From: Myotis daubentonii
Lineage: Eukaryota; Chordata; Mammalia; Chiroptera; Vespertilionidae
Length of the DNA: 64,000 nucleotides
Reading direction: 5' to 3'
Assembly: GCF_963259705.1 (NCBI RefSeq)
Contig: NC_081840.1
Span: 113,990,074 to 114,054,073, forward strand
A model generated the notes under the pieces. That model did no database searches, had not been told where the DNA came from, and saw only the letters and a program-made list of their open reading frames with translations. Numbering within the stretch: position 1 is the stretch's first letter; each line of letters starts with the position of its first letter. The translations under genes and the position numbers were made by a program. This document shows positions 44,551 through 56,399 of the stretch, one piece after another.

Positions 44551-44631
44551 GCCCTAGCTGGTTTGGCTAAGTGGATAGAGCATTGGCCCGTGGACTGAAG
44601 GGCCCCGGGTTCGATTCCAGTCAAGAGCACA
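44551..44631 (+). mobile_element. VES SINE head only (tRNA-like unit)
   Basis: gccctagctggtttggctaa, the A box, and 'ccgggttcgattccagtcaagagcaca' are present, about 80 bases with both Pol III boxes. The rest of the SINE (body, CT region, A tail) is missing and unrelated sequence follows. No target duplication could be seen. A 3' deletion or an abnormal insertion would explain it. Confidence 0.85.
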
Positions 44632-46980
44632 TTTTCCCCACTAAGCCATGTCCTCTTCGACATGATAGAAATGGTGGAATAGCACAAGGTGGAGAGAATG
44701 GGATGTGGCTGCATTGGTGGGAATTGTTGAAAAAAGTGCAGCTGTGTTTTTGACCCCCTGATAGGCAGAAAGATGCTGGGAAGGGCTGAGGCACATGCCC
44801 AGGTCCTGGGGTGGGCACCAGACCGTGCGGCCATCCCTGCCCCACCGAGGAGCGTGGGCCTTTCCTGACTGTCTCCTCGCTCAGTCACCCATCTCTGGTC
44901 TATCTTTCCAATTCAGCCCTGTGGTCCCAGCCTGGATCTGGGAAGTTCTGTGGCCCAGGAAAGGCAACACGTGTCCTTTGAAAGTCCACTCTGTGTCACG
45001 TGCTTGCTCTGTGGCTGCCTTTGGTCATCACACGGCCCTGCAAGTTCTGTGTTACCAGGTACGCTGGGCCAAAGGGGAAGCGGAATTTGCTAAGGGGAGG
45101 CAGTGGGGCCGCAGGTAGAAGCGGGCCTCTGGCCTGAGCTGCTGGAATGCTGACTTCCTACTCGTTAGACTGGAGGACAGGGAACGCAGCCCCTGAAGTG
45201 CAGTGTTCCTGCCACACAGCAGGAGTAACGAGAGTACCCTGGACAGGCTCTCTGTGAACACAGACAGGGATGTGAGCGAAGCTCTCAGCGCACCACACAG
45301 CACATGGTAAGGGCTTAGCATATGCCAGCGATGGCCACTGCTGAGAGGTAGGCCTGGGATATAGTCGCAGGTCAGCCTGACTCCAGCCGCTGGAAGCCTA
45401 GTGCTAAATCCCTGCTTTATGATTTACAAGTGGTGTGACCTTGGACAAGTCTCTTTCCTCAGGCCTTGGTTCCCTTTACTGTAAAGTGTGGCTATTTTTT
45501 TTACAAGGTGGTTGTTGAGACTCAAGTGGATTAGAGGTGAACACATCTACTAACTATGAAAGGCAACATGCAGAGTGAAGTGCTAGCTGGTGTTTTTTGC
45601 AGGGTTGGTCTGTGTGTTAGGGTTAGTCCAGTTCCATGTTGGGATTTAACATACAGAACCCTAACCTCTGACTCCCTGGGAAACCAAATCGAGGAAAGGA
45701 CCAACACCCAGCGAAGGCACAGGAGATAGGAAAGAAGGGCAGTGGGAAGGGCGCTGACGTGTACCGGCAGTTACTGCATGCCTAGCCTAATGAGGGGCAT
45801 TTCAGAGATGCAATCCAAGGGCCCCAGACCCCAAACCTGTTGCTAGAAAATCTTGGCCTATTTGTTTTATGGCCTCCCTGCTGCTATAAGTGAGTGCCCC
45901 CTGGGTATTTTGGGGCTTAGGCAGCAGTCACTCACGGTGCCACCTGCCCTCCCTCTCCTGCCCTCCTCCCGTGCCTGTGTCCGCTGCCCCCACCCAGCAC
46001 GGCCCCTGCCAGGGCTTCGGACGCTGGAACACTGAACATTCCAGGCAGAGGAGTGGAGGGTGTGCCTCTCTCCACCTCCAGGCCACAGGCTGCCTCTGGG
46101 CCCCACAGAAGCTCTGCTTCTTCTGTCCACAGTCCTGCAAAACCTTCCAACTTCTGACTCAAGTTTCTCGATCTCAGAGCTCAACCGCGTCCCAGGAGCC
46201 AGATGAGAAGAGGACCCATATCATCTCCCTTCCTCTGCCCTCCCCTCACACCCAGTCCCCAATCCAATACCTTTTCTCCCTCTTTTACAAAACAAAAGTG
46301 CCTGGCATGTCAGGGAATAGCAAGGGTACTGGAGAATATGGTGGGAGCATCATCTGCCCTAATAGTGTTTGGACCCAGGCTCAGCGATTCCCAAATGCCG
46401 GGCTATGTCTCCACAAAGATGCTGTGAGGTAGTTAATATTAACCCATTTTACAGATGAGGACATCAAGGCTCAGAGAGGAAAAGCTGGGCCCAGGGTACT
46501 CAGCTAGAGGTGTGTTTCAGAGACAGGGCAGTTAGGTACCAAAGGGGTGAAGAAGCCCTGACAGTCAGGGTGGGCTTTGGCAGGTGTGTGTGTGTGTGGG
46601 GGGGGGGGTCTTTCTGGGTCCCGCCCCCAGCCACACAGGCATTCGCCGATGCTCCCCAGCCTGCTTTGTAAGCCCATCCCCATCCGATGGGTCCATCCCA
46701 ACTTTGGCTTTAATTGTGCCGATCTTTGAGAAAGTCGAGCAGTTCACCTTTCATAGAAACCCGGCTGCCTCGGAGGAGTTGGTGCACTTTAAGAGACAGC
46801 CCGAGGTTTAGGTGCACTTCCTGTTCTTACTTCTCAGTGATAAAGTGCTTTAATCTGGTCTGCAGAACTTCCTCCCCACTTTCTTTTCACTCATCCCTTC
46901 TCTCTTATTATGTCCCGAATCTTAAATGTAAATGCCCACGATAGTGCACCTCCCATCCTCATTTTCTTCCCTGGGCTTTG
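44632..46980. other. Unique stretch with MIR fossils
   Basis: A sense MIR lies at about 45345-45550 (gtgctaaatccctgctttat, gtgtgaccttggacaagtct) and an antisense MIR end at 46425-46510 (cccattttacagatgaggac). A (GT)n-G run is at 46584-46608. Open frames at 45860-46430 have no known domains. Confidence 0.5.
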
Positions 46981-47165
46981 TGTCTCTGAATCCTCGAATC
47001 ACATGCCACACCGAGCCAGTTTAGCATAAGAAATTAAATTAATTTTCATGCTCCAGCTCTAGATGGAAATGCCTTTATTAATAATTTAAAGCACATTTAT
47101 TTATGCAGTTTGATATTTTTCAGGCTCAGAGAAGCAATTAAGTTTTGCCCAAGTTGCCTATCAGC
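46981..47165. promoter_or_regulatory. Candidate conserved non-coding element
   Basis: AT-rich island without transposon sequence: cataagaaattaaattaatt, tttattaataatttaaagca, atttatttatgcagtttgat and aagcaattaagttttgccca. Homeodomain-type TAATTA/ATTAAT cores and low CpG. Proposed enhancer-like element from composition only. Confidence 0.4.
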
Positions 47166-47881
47166 AGTCTGTGTTTCTTTCTCCAGAGAGGCCCAGGGTG
47201 GGGGGTGGCAATAACCACAGAGAGTCATGGGCAGAGCCTGGCTGGCGAGACTCCCTCCTCACCCCCTGCCGCTGCCTCTGTGAGACACTGGCGTTTGGAA
47301 TTGAAAAGAGCACATTCATTTTCTTGGGCTCATCTCAAGAAAGGCCAATCAATTTCTTCCTCAGCATTGCCCTGGATTGTTAAACTTGAAGACCTACAGA
47401 GGTCCTAGCTGCTAAGTGTGTCTTCCCTCAACTAGTTTCTGGGAAGACTGTCATCATCAGAAAGCCATTTAACTTTCACCTGAGTGAGCCCTTTCTCCTC
47501 TCTTACGGGCTCACCTACTGTGGGTGAGAGGAGCTGGCTTGGCCACTTAGAAACTGAGGGGTGTGGACGACTTGGCCCACTTCCTTTTCCTTATCTATAA
47601 AACAAGAAAATGATATTTACCTTTAATAGGCCTGCTGTGAAGGTTGAGCAGGAAGATAATATGAAAAAGCTCTTAGCTGTTCTATCCACCATGTCCTTCC
47701 CATGGCCTTGGCCTTTCCCCTCCTCAGGTCTGGGCTTGGGCCAGACCCCTGCCTGTCAGGCCCTTCCTTCTCATCTCCATGTCTCAACTCCACCCATGCT
47801 TTGTAATAAAACTATTTTTCATTCCCTTATTGCTTGGTTCTATCCAAAGAGCTTCTGCATAGTTGATATCATTTCATTGTT
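47166..47881. other. Unique stretch, no feature recognised
   Basis: No gene. Text at 47570-47680 (ccttttccttatctataaaa) may be a MIR trace; 47690-47820 recalls L2 only weakly. Confidence 0.45.
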
Positions 47882-47896
47882 AGTAACAATATTTTA

Positions 47897-48105
47897 AAAA
47901 ATATATTTTTTATTGATTTCAGAGAGGAAGGAAGATGGAGAGATGGACACATCAATGATGAGAGAGAATCATTGATTGGCTGCCTCCTCCACGCCCCACA
48001 CTGGGGATCAAGCCCGCTTCCCAGACATGCGCCCTGACCGGGAATTAACCTGTGACCTCCTGGTTTACAGGTCGATGTTCAACCACTGAGCCATGCTGGG
48101 TGGGC
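47897..48105 (-). mobile_element. VES SINE with perfect target duplication
   Basis: Minus-strand VES: A-rich tail aaaaatatattttttattga, body gatttcagagaggaaggaag and aatcattgattggctgcctc, head gaccgggaattaacctgtga and caaccactgagccatgctgg. Target duplications agtaacaatatttta at 47882-47896 and 48106-48120 are identical. The head is of the diverged type also seen at 33534. Confidence 0.95.
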
Positions 48106-48120
48106 AGTAACAATATTTTA

Positions 48121-51100
48121 AGCAGAGATAGAATGTGAGTTCCCAAGAGTTGTGACTTCCTAGAGCCAGATTAGAATTTAGAAATGTTGTCCGGACCCCT
48201 GGCTAACCGTCCGAAGCCCTGTGTGCCAGGGCTGTGTGAGAGGCTGAGGGTGTGGCTGGGGCACAGCAGGACCACTCAGGCTTCCTTCAGGATCTCACCC
48301 TGCTCTGCTCAGCTTGAGCTGCATGTTGAGAAACAGACCAGGAGTCCAGGATCAAGCCTGGCCGTGAGGTCTTGGGCACATCTTATCCATCTGGTCCCCA
48401 GATTCCCCCCTATGCTCCCCCAGAGCGGGACCTGGAGCCATCCTGGCTTCCCTCTCCCTCATCCGCACCGTAACACACCCCGACCTTGTTGATCTCGTCT
48501 CTGGAAGGCACCCACCTCTCTGCCTCTTACGGTTCCCGCCCCCCTCAAAAGCAGCAGCACCTCTCGGGTGGAGACTCACAGCCTCCAACAGGTCTCACTG
48601 CCGCCACCTCTGCCCCACAGGCAGGGCAGGCCGTCAGTCCCAGGGCGGGGAGTGAGCTGGGCCATCTGGGGGCTGGTGCAGTGTCATATTTTGCCTGAGG
48701 GGCAATGTGATTTGGAAACAGCACTAGACGGGCAGCCAGGGGAGCTGGGTCTGTGCCCTGGCACGTGTGTCTTTGAGCAATCTCTCAGAGCCTCCATTTT
48801 GTCATCTGCAACAGGATACTCCCTGCCTTCCACCTGAGTGTGAAAGTCCAGAATACCGGCACACCCAAAGGGCCTTCTCCTGCCTCAGCCGCTCCCGCTA
48901 TTGTTCCCCAAAGCCAAGTGAGGGCCAGTGGGGCCAGATGCGGTCCAGGGTGCGAGGGCGGCTGTGCCGGCGCCCTCCCCAGCAGAGACGATCTCTTTAC
49001 TTCCTGACTTACTTGTCTCCCCCAAGAAGATAAGCCCTGAGAACAGAGCTCTCCCCGTGCCCCGCTTACTCACCTCCAGCACCAAGCCGTCTCCGCTTGT
49101 CCTAGGTTCTCAATAAATATGTTTTGCAAAGGGAAATGGGGGGAGAGGCAGCCAGGAGCCCGCAGGTGGAGGGTGGGGGATAAGGAAAGACAGGAGATGT
49201 GACCCGGGCTGAGAAGGTTCCCAGGGTCATGCCTGAGGTAGGACAGATGCTCACTGTGCCAAAGGGTCACCAGGGCCTGGGCGAAGAGACGACCCACAGA
49301 GGTGCCCCATGAAACTGGGGTCTAGACGGAGGGGGCAGGGGTACAGGATCAAACACACACTTTGCCGGCTGACCTAGCTCGGATCCCTGTCATTCCCCTG
49401 GACGCCATTGGCTAAGCTGGCCATCCACTTTGAGCTCCGGAGTCCTCCTATGAGGAACAGGAACACAGAATTGTGTTGGTTCACTTGTGGTCCCTGTCCT
49501 CCCTTCTAGAGAAGCCCCCCCGCCCCCCCCCCCAGGGAAGGGCCACATGCAGGGTGGGTGCTGGTTTCCAAGGAAGGCACAGCTGGTTCATACTTGGCTA
49601 ATGTTTGGGCTCTGCTCTAATGGGCCTTAAAGCCATATCTGATGGAGTTTTGAACCTCACTTGGGGAAGAAGGGGCCTTCTGTGCAGAGTTAAAGTGGTG
49701 AGAGGGGGCCTGGACAGAGACTAGCAGGAGGGGCATGGAGAAAGGGCAGAGGGTGGCAGAGTCAAAGACTTGCAGCCCATCTCTTGGGCTGGGTCCTCAG
49801 TGAGGCTGTGGCGCCAGGGAAGGCCGGTCCAAAATCTGGGTCCCAGACTGGCTTTCCCTCCCTCCTACCCGCTCCTACCCTGGACCTCGCACAAATGGGA
49901 ACACCTCCTCAGGAACCCACCTCAGAGCTTCCTGGACTAAACTGTTCAGCTGCCCCAGTGCACACCTCCCCAAAAGATGCTCTGGTCACTGGTCAGCCCC
50001 GGGGCTATGAGCTCTAGCGCATCTCTAATTGGGGTAAACGAGGTGGACCCCACCATTTACATGGGAAAATTGGAGTGCTCAGCAAGGGTACTGGTGGCAC
50101 CTACTTCCTAGGTTTGTTCAAATTGTGGTGCTCAATACCTTTTAACTGTCATTTCTAAAAGTCTCTGTCCTGGAACCCAGTGGCATTGGGCAAGGCACAC
50201 CATCTCCCTGACTTCATCTGAAAAATGGGCCACTAGCCTCTGCTTTGTGGAGTTATGATAAGGAAGAAATGAGACAAATTATAGCGTGTCTAGTAGGCAG
50301 AAAATGCAGGGAAATATTCCCTTGCCCCCTTCCTGCCCAGACCTTTACTAAAGGCTGAGGGTGGGGTGCAGGGCAGCTGAACCTCTCTTATGTCTCAAGC
50401 CCACCACTGCGGGCTGGCTCCGCAGGGCCCAGGGTCTCCAAGCCCTCTCCCTGCCTTGCAAGCCCGGAATAGCAGCCAGTAAACTGTTGACGTGTCTCTG
50501 ACATCTTCCACTCAAGGAAGTGCCCACTGATGGTGGCGCAGGATGTGTGCTGAGTTTCCTTCTCATCTCGTGATCGCGGGCGCGGCACTGAGCCAGCTCC
50601 CTCAGGCAGGCACCGGGAGGTCCCAGCCAGCTGGGGGCTCCAGGCAGCAGTCCCTCCCTGGGACAGTCAGGACAATAGGAAGAGAGGCTGGTTTGCATAT
50701 GTCGCTGAGCCAGGGAGGTAGGGGCCCTCAAGCCTGGGCCTGGCTCTCTGGTTGGGCATGTTAAGGCCCACCCCTGCGGCCCTCAGTCTTTCCTGAGCTC
50801 TAGGCTGGGGACATGGCCCAAATATATCTAGAAACATAAGGTGACAAAGCTTATGGGGTGAGGGGGCTATCAATGAGTTCATAAAGCCGAGGCACCTCAT
50901 TGCTCACATGGGGAAACTGAGGCTCAGGGAAATGAGCCTTGCCTAAGGTCGCACAGTGCAAAGGACCAAGTTTCAGATTTATTTCTTCAACAAACGGTTC
51001 AGGATGACCTGCACACCTGATGTGGTGGTGGGGGAAGTGGAAGGATGGTGTTCCAGACCTCTCACTTGGGTTTCAGGGCACATGTTGGTGTGCGTTCCAG

Positions 51101-51150
51101 TCTTGTGGTCTCATGGCTGAGTCTGGCTGTTCTGTGAGGATCCCACCTGC
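48121..51150. other. GC-rich unique stretch with MIR fossils
   Basis: A sense MIR at about 48700-48830 (gcacgtgtgtctttgagcaa, cctccattttgtcatctgca), another trace at 50160-50300 and an antisense one at 50895-50970 (ggggaaactgaggctcaggg). C-rich run at 49515-49533. No gene recognised. Confidence 0.5.
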
Positions 51151-51158
51151 TTCTAGTG

Positions 51159-51356
51159 CAGTGGTTCTCAACCTGTGGGTCGCGACCCCTTTGGTGGTTG
51201 AACGACCCTTTCACATCATCCTGCATATCAGATATTTACATTACGATTCATGACAGTAGCAACATTACAGTTATGAAGTAGCAACGAAAATAATTTTATG
51301 GTTGGGTCACAACATGAGGAACTGAATTTAAAGGGCCAGAAGGTTGAGAACCACTG
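51159..51356. mobile_element. SPIN hAT element (non-autonomous, 198 bp)
   Basis: The terminal inverted repeat CAGTGGTTCTCAACCT is perfect over 16 bp. The motif gggtcgcgacccctttggtg and the interior agttatgaagtagcaacgaa match SPIN as I remember it. Target duplications ttctagtg at 51151-51158 and 51357-51364 are identical. SPIN is known from literature as a hAT family that entered several tetrapod lineages, vesper bats among them, by horizontal transfer. Confidence 0.95.
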
Positions 51357-51364
51357 TTCTAGTG

Positions 51365-51643
51365 TCCTGCACAGACCTGGGCATACTGCAGGTCACAGCT
51401 GCAAACCTGGGGACTCAGGGATCCCTTGGGAGCGTTGCCCAGGCCTGCCTTTTGCTCTCCTTGCTGTCACTTGCAATCTCTCTTGAAAAGCACAGACAGT
51501 GCTTTAGGAAACTGGATTGACCCCTCTGACCCCACCAGTAAACTGATGATCAATGCTACTTGGGCAGGTTTAACCATCCACCTTGCACTTTCCAAGATGT
51601 GAAAGGCTTGGCTCATTTGCTGAGTCACTTAAGCCCCTCCATT
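51365..51643. other. Unique spacer between two hAT elements
   Basis: No gene or repeat recognised in this 280-bp stretch. Confidence 0.5.
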
Positions 51644-51651
51644 GTGTAAGG

Positions 51652-51854
51652 CAGGGGTCCTCAAACTTTTTAAACAGGGGGCCAGTTCACTGTCCCTCAG
51701 ACCGTTGGAGGGCCGGACTATAGTTTAAAAAAAACTATGAACAAATTCCTATGCACACTGCACATATCTTATTTTGAAGTAAAAAAACAAACCGGGAACA
51801 AATACAATATTTGTATTTGCATGTGGCCTGCGGGCCGTAGTTTGAGGACCCCTG
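51652..51854. mobile_element. Second hAT element (203 bp), possibly hAT1/OC group
   Basis: Perfect 16-bp inverted ends CAGGGGTCCTCAAACT. The interior includes gggccagttcactgtccctc and ctatgcacactgcacatatc, and gcctgcgggccgtagtttga at the right. Flanks gtgtaagg (51644-51651) and ctgtaagg (51855-51862) form an 8-bp duplication with one mismatch. Compared with longer family members it is internally deleted. Family name uncertain. Confidence 0.93.
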
Positions 51855-51862
51855 CTGTAAGG

Positions 51863-53244
51863 CTTAGGGACAGGGAGGCCTGGGGCTATTTTACATCTCC
51901 TTCATTCCTGAGCCACGGTGTTGCCTCTCACACAGTCGGGGCTGGATTTCTCCTGGAAGACTGCTGGAACCTGCATGACCCCTGCAGCCCAGGGCTGGCT
52001 GATGCCCACAACGCCCAAGGGAGGGGGTGGGGGGAATGACTGTTGATTCCTGGATTGACCTTCCACTTACACCATATTTCCAGAAGCTGGTTATCTGCAA
52101 GTGAGCTCCTGCCTTGAGCAAAGCACTGTGCAAGGCGCTTGGGGGAGGGAGTAAGAATCACAGTGATTGATTTGTGGTGGAAGGAGGGTGTGCTGGTAAG
52201 TGGTTAACAACCAGCTTTTCCCAGGGGAAAAAATACCTGATTATAGCATTTGCAAATTCCCACAGTATAAATATTCCCACAATGGCTGATTTCAAGGGAC
52301 CAATGGACATCTTTGGAAGAGATGCACAGAATTAGATCTTGAGAGCAAGTGGCACCTGGCTCCAGCACACCATGTGGCAAGGAAGTTTGAAACACGTACT
52401 AAAGTAGAATAAATACAATTCTACGATCCCTGAGCAGGGGAGCAATGCCGTCTGACCAAACTTCCTGGGGAAGCTTCACGGAGCAGTGACACTTGGATTG
52501 GGCCTGGAGGAAGCCCGTGGTCTTCCCTGGGCAGCTGTGGAGGGAGGCCCTCCTGCCAGAGGGAGCAGCCCGAGCTGAGGAAGCGCCACACACCCAGCAT
52601 GTTTGAGGACCCAGGCCCCGGGGCAAGACCATGGAGACCAGATCACAGTGGGCCTTAGAGATTTTGCCAAGGATTTTGTCCTTTATCTCACCAAGAGACA
52701 GTGTGGGGGAGACACTGATGCATCTTTAGAAAGTAAATGACATAGTAAGACATATTTTGTGTTTTTTAAAATCATGACTTTATTACCGTCTCCTAAAAAA
52801 AAATATGTATGTTCATTACAGAATCAAATCAACCCATTCCTTTTTCACATTGGGTGAGCATCTTCGCAACACGTCTTCATATGGGTACACAGTCAAAAGT
52901 TTAGACAAATATAGTAGAAATGACATGAAACAAATAAAAATAAAAGTAAAGAAAGAGGAGAGACACGGGAATTAACTGGCCTCTTTTTCACTGGATGTTT
53001 CAGGACTGTGTGTGATGTTTGGTGCTGTGGCAGCCATCTTGGAATCATGAGGCAAGCTGGCCCCGGGCAGTGGAAACACAGGGTGGGAGAGTGGGACGAC
53101 TGAGAGAATATAAGTTTGGGTAATGTAGGGTAGCTGCTGTCCTTTACATAAAGACCATCATGTGCTACTCTGGTTCTCATATGTATGATTTCCCTATCTA
53201 TCTGAATTCTGAATTCTCAAGGCTCAAACCTGGGTCATGATGAA
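51863..53244. other. Unclassified stretch with an antisense L2 trace
   Basis: An L2-like antisense block is suggested at about 52420-52700 (cggagcagtgacacttggat, gccttagagattttgccaag). The rest is unique. No gene. Confidence 0.45.
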
Positions 53245-53475
53245 GTGAGTCCGTGTGATGTAGTGTTCAAAATTGTGAGATTTGGGTCAAACAAACCCAT
53301 ATTTGAATTATAGCTCCTTCTAAGAGAATTACTTAATCTCTTAGTGACTCATTTTCTCATCTCCGAAATAGGAATAATTAAGCTGCTTGCAAAAATGTTG
53401 TAAGCATTCTATTAAATAATATCTGTAAAGTTTCTACCACAATACCCAAGACAGAAGGCACTCAGAAAATGATTG
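53245..53475 (+). repeat. MIR SINE fossil
   Basis: tgatgtagtgttcaaaattg, gatttgggtcaaacaaaccc, gaattacttaatctcttagt, tcattttctcatctccgaaa and taataatatctgtaaag-like text follow the sense MIR. A second, weaker MIR trace is at 53560-53690 (ccttagctgtaaaatgggta). Confidence 0.82.
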
Positions 53476-53718
53476 TGACATATACAGAGAGATCTGAGAA
53501 AATATTAGGCATGCCACTGGGTGGGCAAAAACGTAGTTCTATTTCTTCAGTCCTTTCAGTAAGACTGAGCCAACTTTGAGCTGTGGAGTTCCAGCTCTGA
53601 AACGGGCCGAGTAATTCTGAGTAAGTTTCTTCATGTCTCTGACTATCAGTTTCCTTAGCTGTAAAATGGGTACATTACATGGAGGAATAATTAAGGTTAA
53701 TTCCCAAACATGACTTTT

Positions 53719-54078
53719 TGTAGAGGGCTGCCTGGGAGGCACCTAGGCATTTTCTTATAATTATTGTCAATTGAACTCAGAGCATAGGCAGAGCCACGCC
53801 CTGGGAACATGCTTCCCCAATAAGGTTGGACATGTTAATCAGGCAGGGGCGGAACTAGATATGTAAATCTAGGCCTTTAAAATAAACCTGCTGTGTGGCT
53901 CAGCCCGCTTTTTGCCGCCTCTCCATCAGAGAGGATGGCGCCCACCTGGCCCCAGCTTAAACTCTATTTCTGCGTCTTGGTCTTTCTTTAATTTCTTAAT
54001 CCCCAGCTCCTCCACTCAGCAAATGGACTGTTTCCTTTTCCATGCGGGACATGGAGAAGAGAGAAACAGCCCCCCACA
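53719..54078 (+). mobile_element. Solo LTR of a class-II-like endogenous retrovirus
   Basis: Begins TGTAGAGGG and ends CCCCCCACA, giving inverted TG...CA ends. The 6-bp target duplication ACTTTT (53713-53718 and 54079-54084) is intact, a length usual for class II (beta-like) elements. The U3 has few landmarks; a polyadenylation signal aataaa is at 53881-53886, followed by a CT-rich R/U5-like stretch. No internal viral genes remain, so recombination between two LTRs probably removed the provirus. Confidence 0.85.
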
Positions 54079-54141
54079 ACTTTTCCTCTTCTTCATTCCT
54101 CCTCTCTACAACACACAGATACATGCTCACATATACACACA

Positions 54142-54167
54142 AACACACACACACACACACACACACC
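54142..54167. repeat. (AC)n microsatellite
   Basis: About 13 AC units after a short interrupted start at 54131. Confidence 0.95.
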
Positions 54168-56399
54168 CTTTATTAGCCTCAGAATCTTTCAGGAGATTTT
54201 TTATGAGGATGTGGATTTGAGGAAACAGTCCTGTGCCTGTCTGCAAGGCCATCCTGCTCATCTGATTTCTGTCATGCGTTCTTGGTCTTTCTCTGGATTT
54301 ATTTCTCAAATATGAGACCTTCAAACAATGCACTTGTTGCTTAAAGGAAAAGTCTGGGGACAAATACTTGAAAATGTCATTGTTTATTAGATACACATCT
54401 AGTAAGTAATCTAGTACATAATTAGACATGTACTGCCTTGACTATAAAATGCCACATTTTTGCAGAGGGACAGATAGAGCTGGCAGTCCAAGGGGGTCGG
54501 GAGACGGAAGCCATGTGCTTCCTTTCTAATTGCCTGGTGTAGTTGGGCCTGGCCCCAGGGCAGGGCTGGGCGGGCCCTGCCGGACAGGCTTTGGCTGGGA
54601 TGGGAGGTGCAGAGAAAATGAGAAGCAGATTGAGGGGCCAGTTGGAGCTCTGTTCAGGTGACAGTGAATACAATTACCAGCCTTGTTTCAGGTGCATTCC
54701 CAGCATCACCACCCTGGCTGTGACCTTCATCAGATCTTCCTTGGACAGTTGCTTTGACCCTCTCATTCATTTCCCAACTCCATTCTGCCTCCTGTAACAT
54801 CACTAGAAGCACAGCTCCTGACATGCACTTTCCTCATGTCAGCCTTCTGCTCTAAGACCTCCCTGCTTCCGCCCTTCTTGTCTACTTTGCCTGCTTGACT
54901 TTCCAGGGGAAAGGATGATCATTTTGCTCAGTACAGCCAGCACCCAGCTGGCAGTGCAATGCCCAGACTCTTCTGAGCAGCCCCATCTTAGACGCCACTA
55001 GGCCCAGCACAGGCCACAGAGCTGGAGCCACAGCTTTTCAAAGGCCGAGTCTGTGCATGACCACGACCCTAAGCCACTCTCTCAGATCCACTTTGTACTC
55101 TTCCCAACCTGCCCCTTCCCTCCTGATTTTCCCTTCTGTTTCGCCTTCCTTGCCTTCTTGGGCTGGATCCTCTGCCCTACTTGACTGTCTCTGACCTTGA
55201 CTTGCCCCCTAGCCGGTGGTTTGGATTTGTCATCTGGCCAGGCACCCATTGCTGGGCCCTGCACTGGGCCCTGCTCCTGAGGCGTGGGCAGTGTCTGTGA
55301 ACCAGAAGAAGGGCCATGAGGCAATTCACGGAGGACGCACTTTCTCTGCGTGTGGGGTAGGGGGATGATTGCTAGGCGGAGAGGGAAGTTGCACAGAGGA
55401 ATCAAATGTTGCCCTTGAACTCTGGCAACTAGCCAGAGGCCAGTCGATGACATTTTATCCTTAATTGATTTGTCAGATTAGCTTTAATGGAACCCAGAGG
55501 AAGCCGGAGAAAGCCAGGAAGTGATTGCAATAGAAGAAATTGTACTCGGGGGTTCCCTTTGATCTTCAAACAACCCTGAGAGGAGGGGTTGTCCCCATTT
55601 CCCAGCCTGGGAAGCAGGCTCAGAGACGCCTGAGCCCTGGCCGGCCTGCCAGGCACCGCATGCTCAGGGCACCTGTGGTCAGCTTGCTTCCTGAGCGGCC
55701 TGCTGAGGACTGTTGTTCTGCAATTCTCTTCCACGGGGCGGACTAAAGCTGCTCTTGGCACCAACTTCCCTCACTCTATCACTTTTCTGCCCTGGCCTGG
55801 GGGTGAAGGGGAGCTGCTGAGTTTCCATCTGAGTGTCCAACTTCCTGGGCCTCAGGGGAAAAGGACATTGATTTTTGATCAAAAGGGAGAAGGAGAATGC
55901 AGGGGAAATGCAGGGGCAGGGATGGGTGGGCGGTGAGGGAGAACCAAGACGCCAGACACGCTCCCACATGAGGAAAGACCATTGAGCCACAGCCAGAGGG
56001 CCACTGCCTGCAAGCCACGGAGAGAGGTTTCCGAAGAAACCGAACCTTTACCTTGGATTCTAGTCTCCAGAACTGTGAGAAAATAAATTTCTGTTGTTTA
56101 AGCAAAACCAAAACAAAAAAGCAAAGTAAGACAAAAAGCAAACAAACAAAAAAGAGATACAACTAAAAAGAATAAAAAGAACCCCTAAGCCTTAAACAGA
56201 GCCTGCCCTCTGACTCCTGGGTAGGTGTGGGCTGAGAAACGGAATTAACTGCCGAGAAATGATCTTGGGCTTGGGCGTGCCTCGTTGGACTGAACTGAAT
56301 TAAAAATGTATTGATTTCCCCAGTTTGTGAGGAGGGGTGGGCAGCCCAGGAAGCAGCCTGAGTCACTGCCAGCCCATCAACGTTCCCCTGCTGCCTGCG
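54168..56399. other. Unique stretch, no gene recognised
   Basis: No coding family or young element. Simple A-rich text at 56100-56160. The minus-strand frames over 55082-56708 carry no known domain. Confidence 0.5.
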
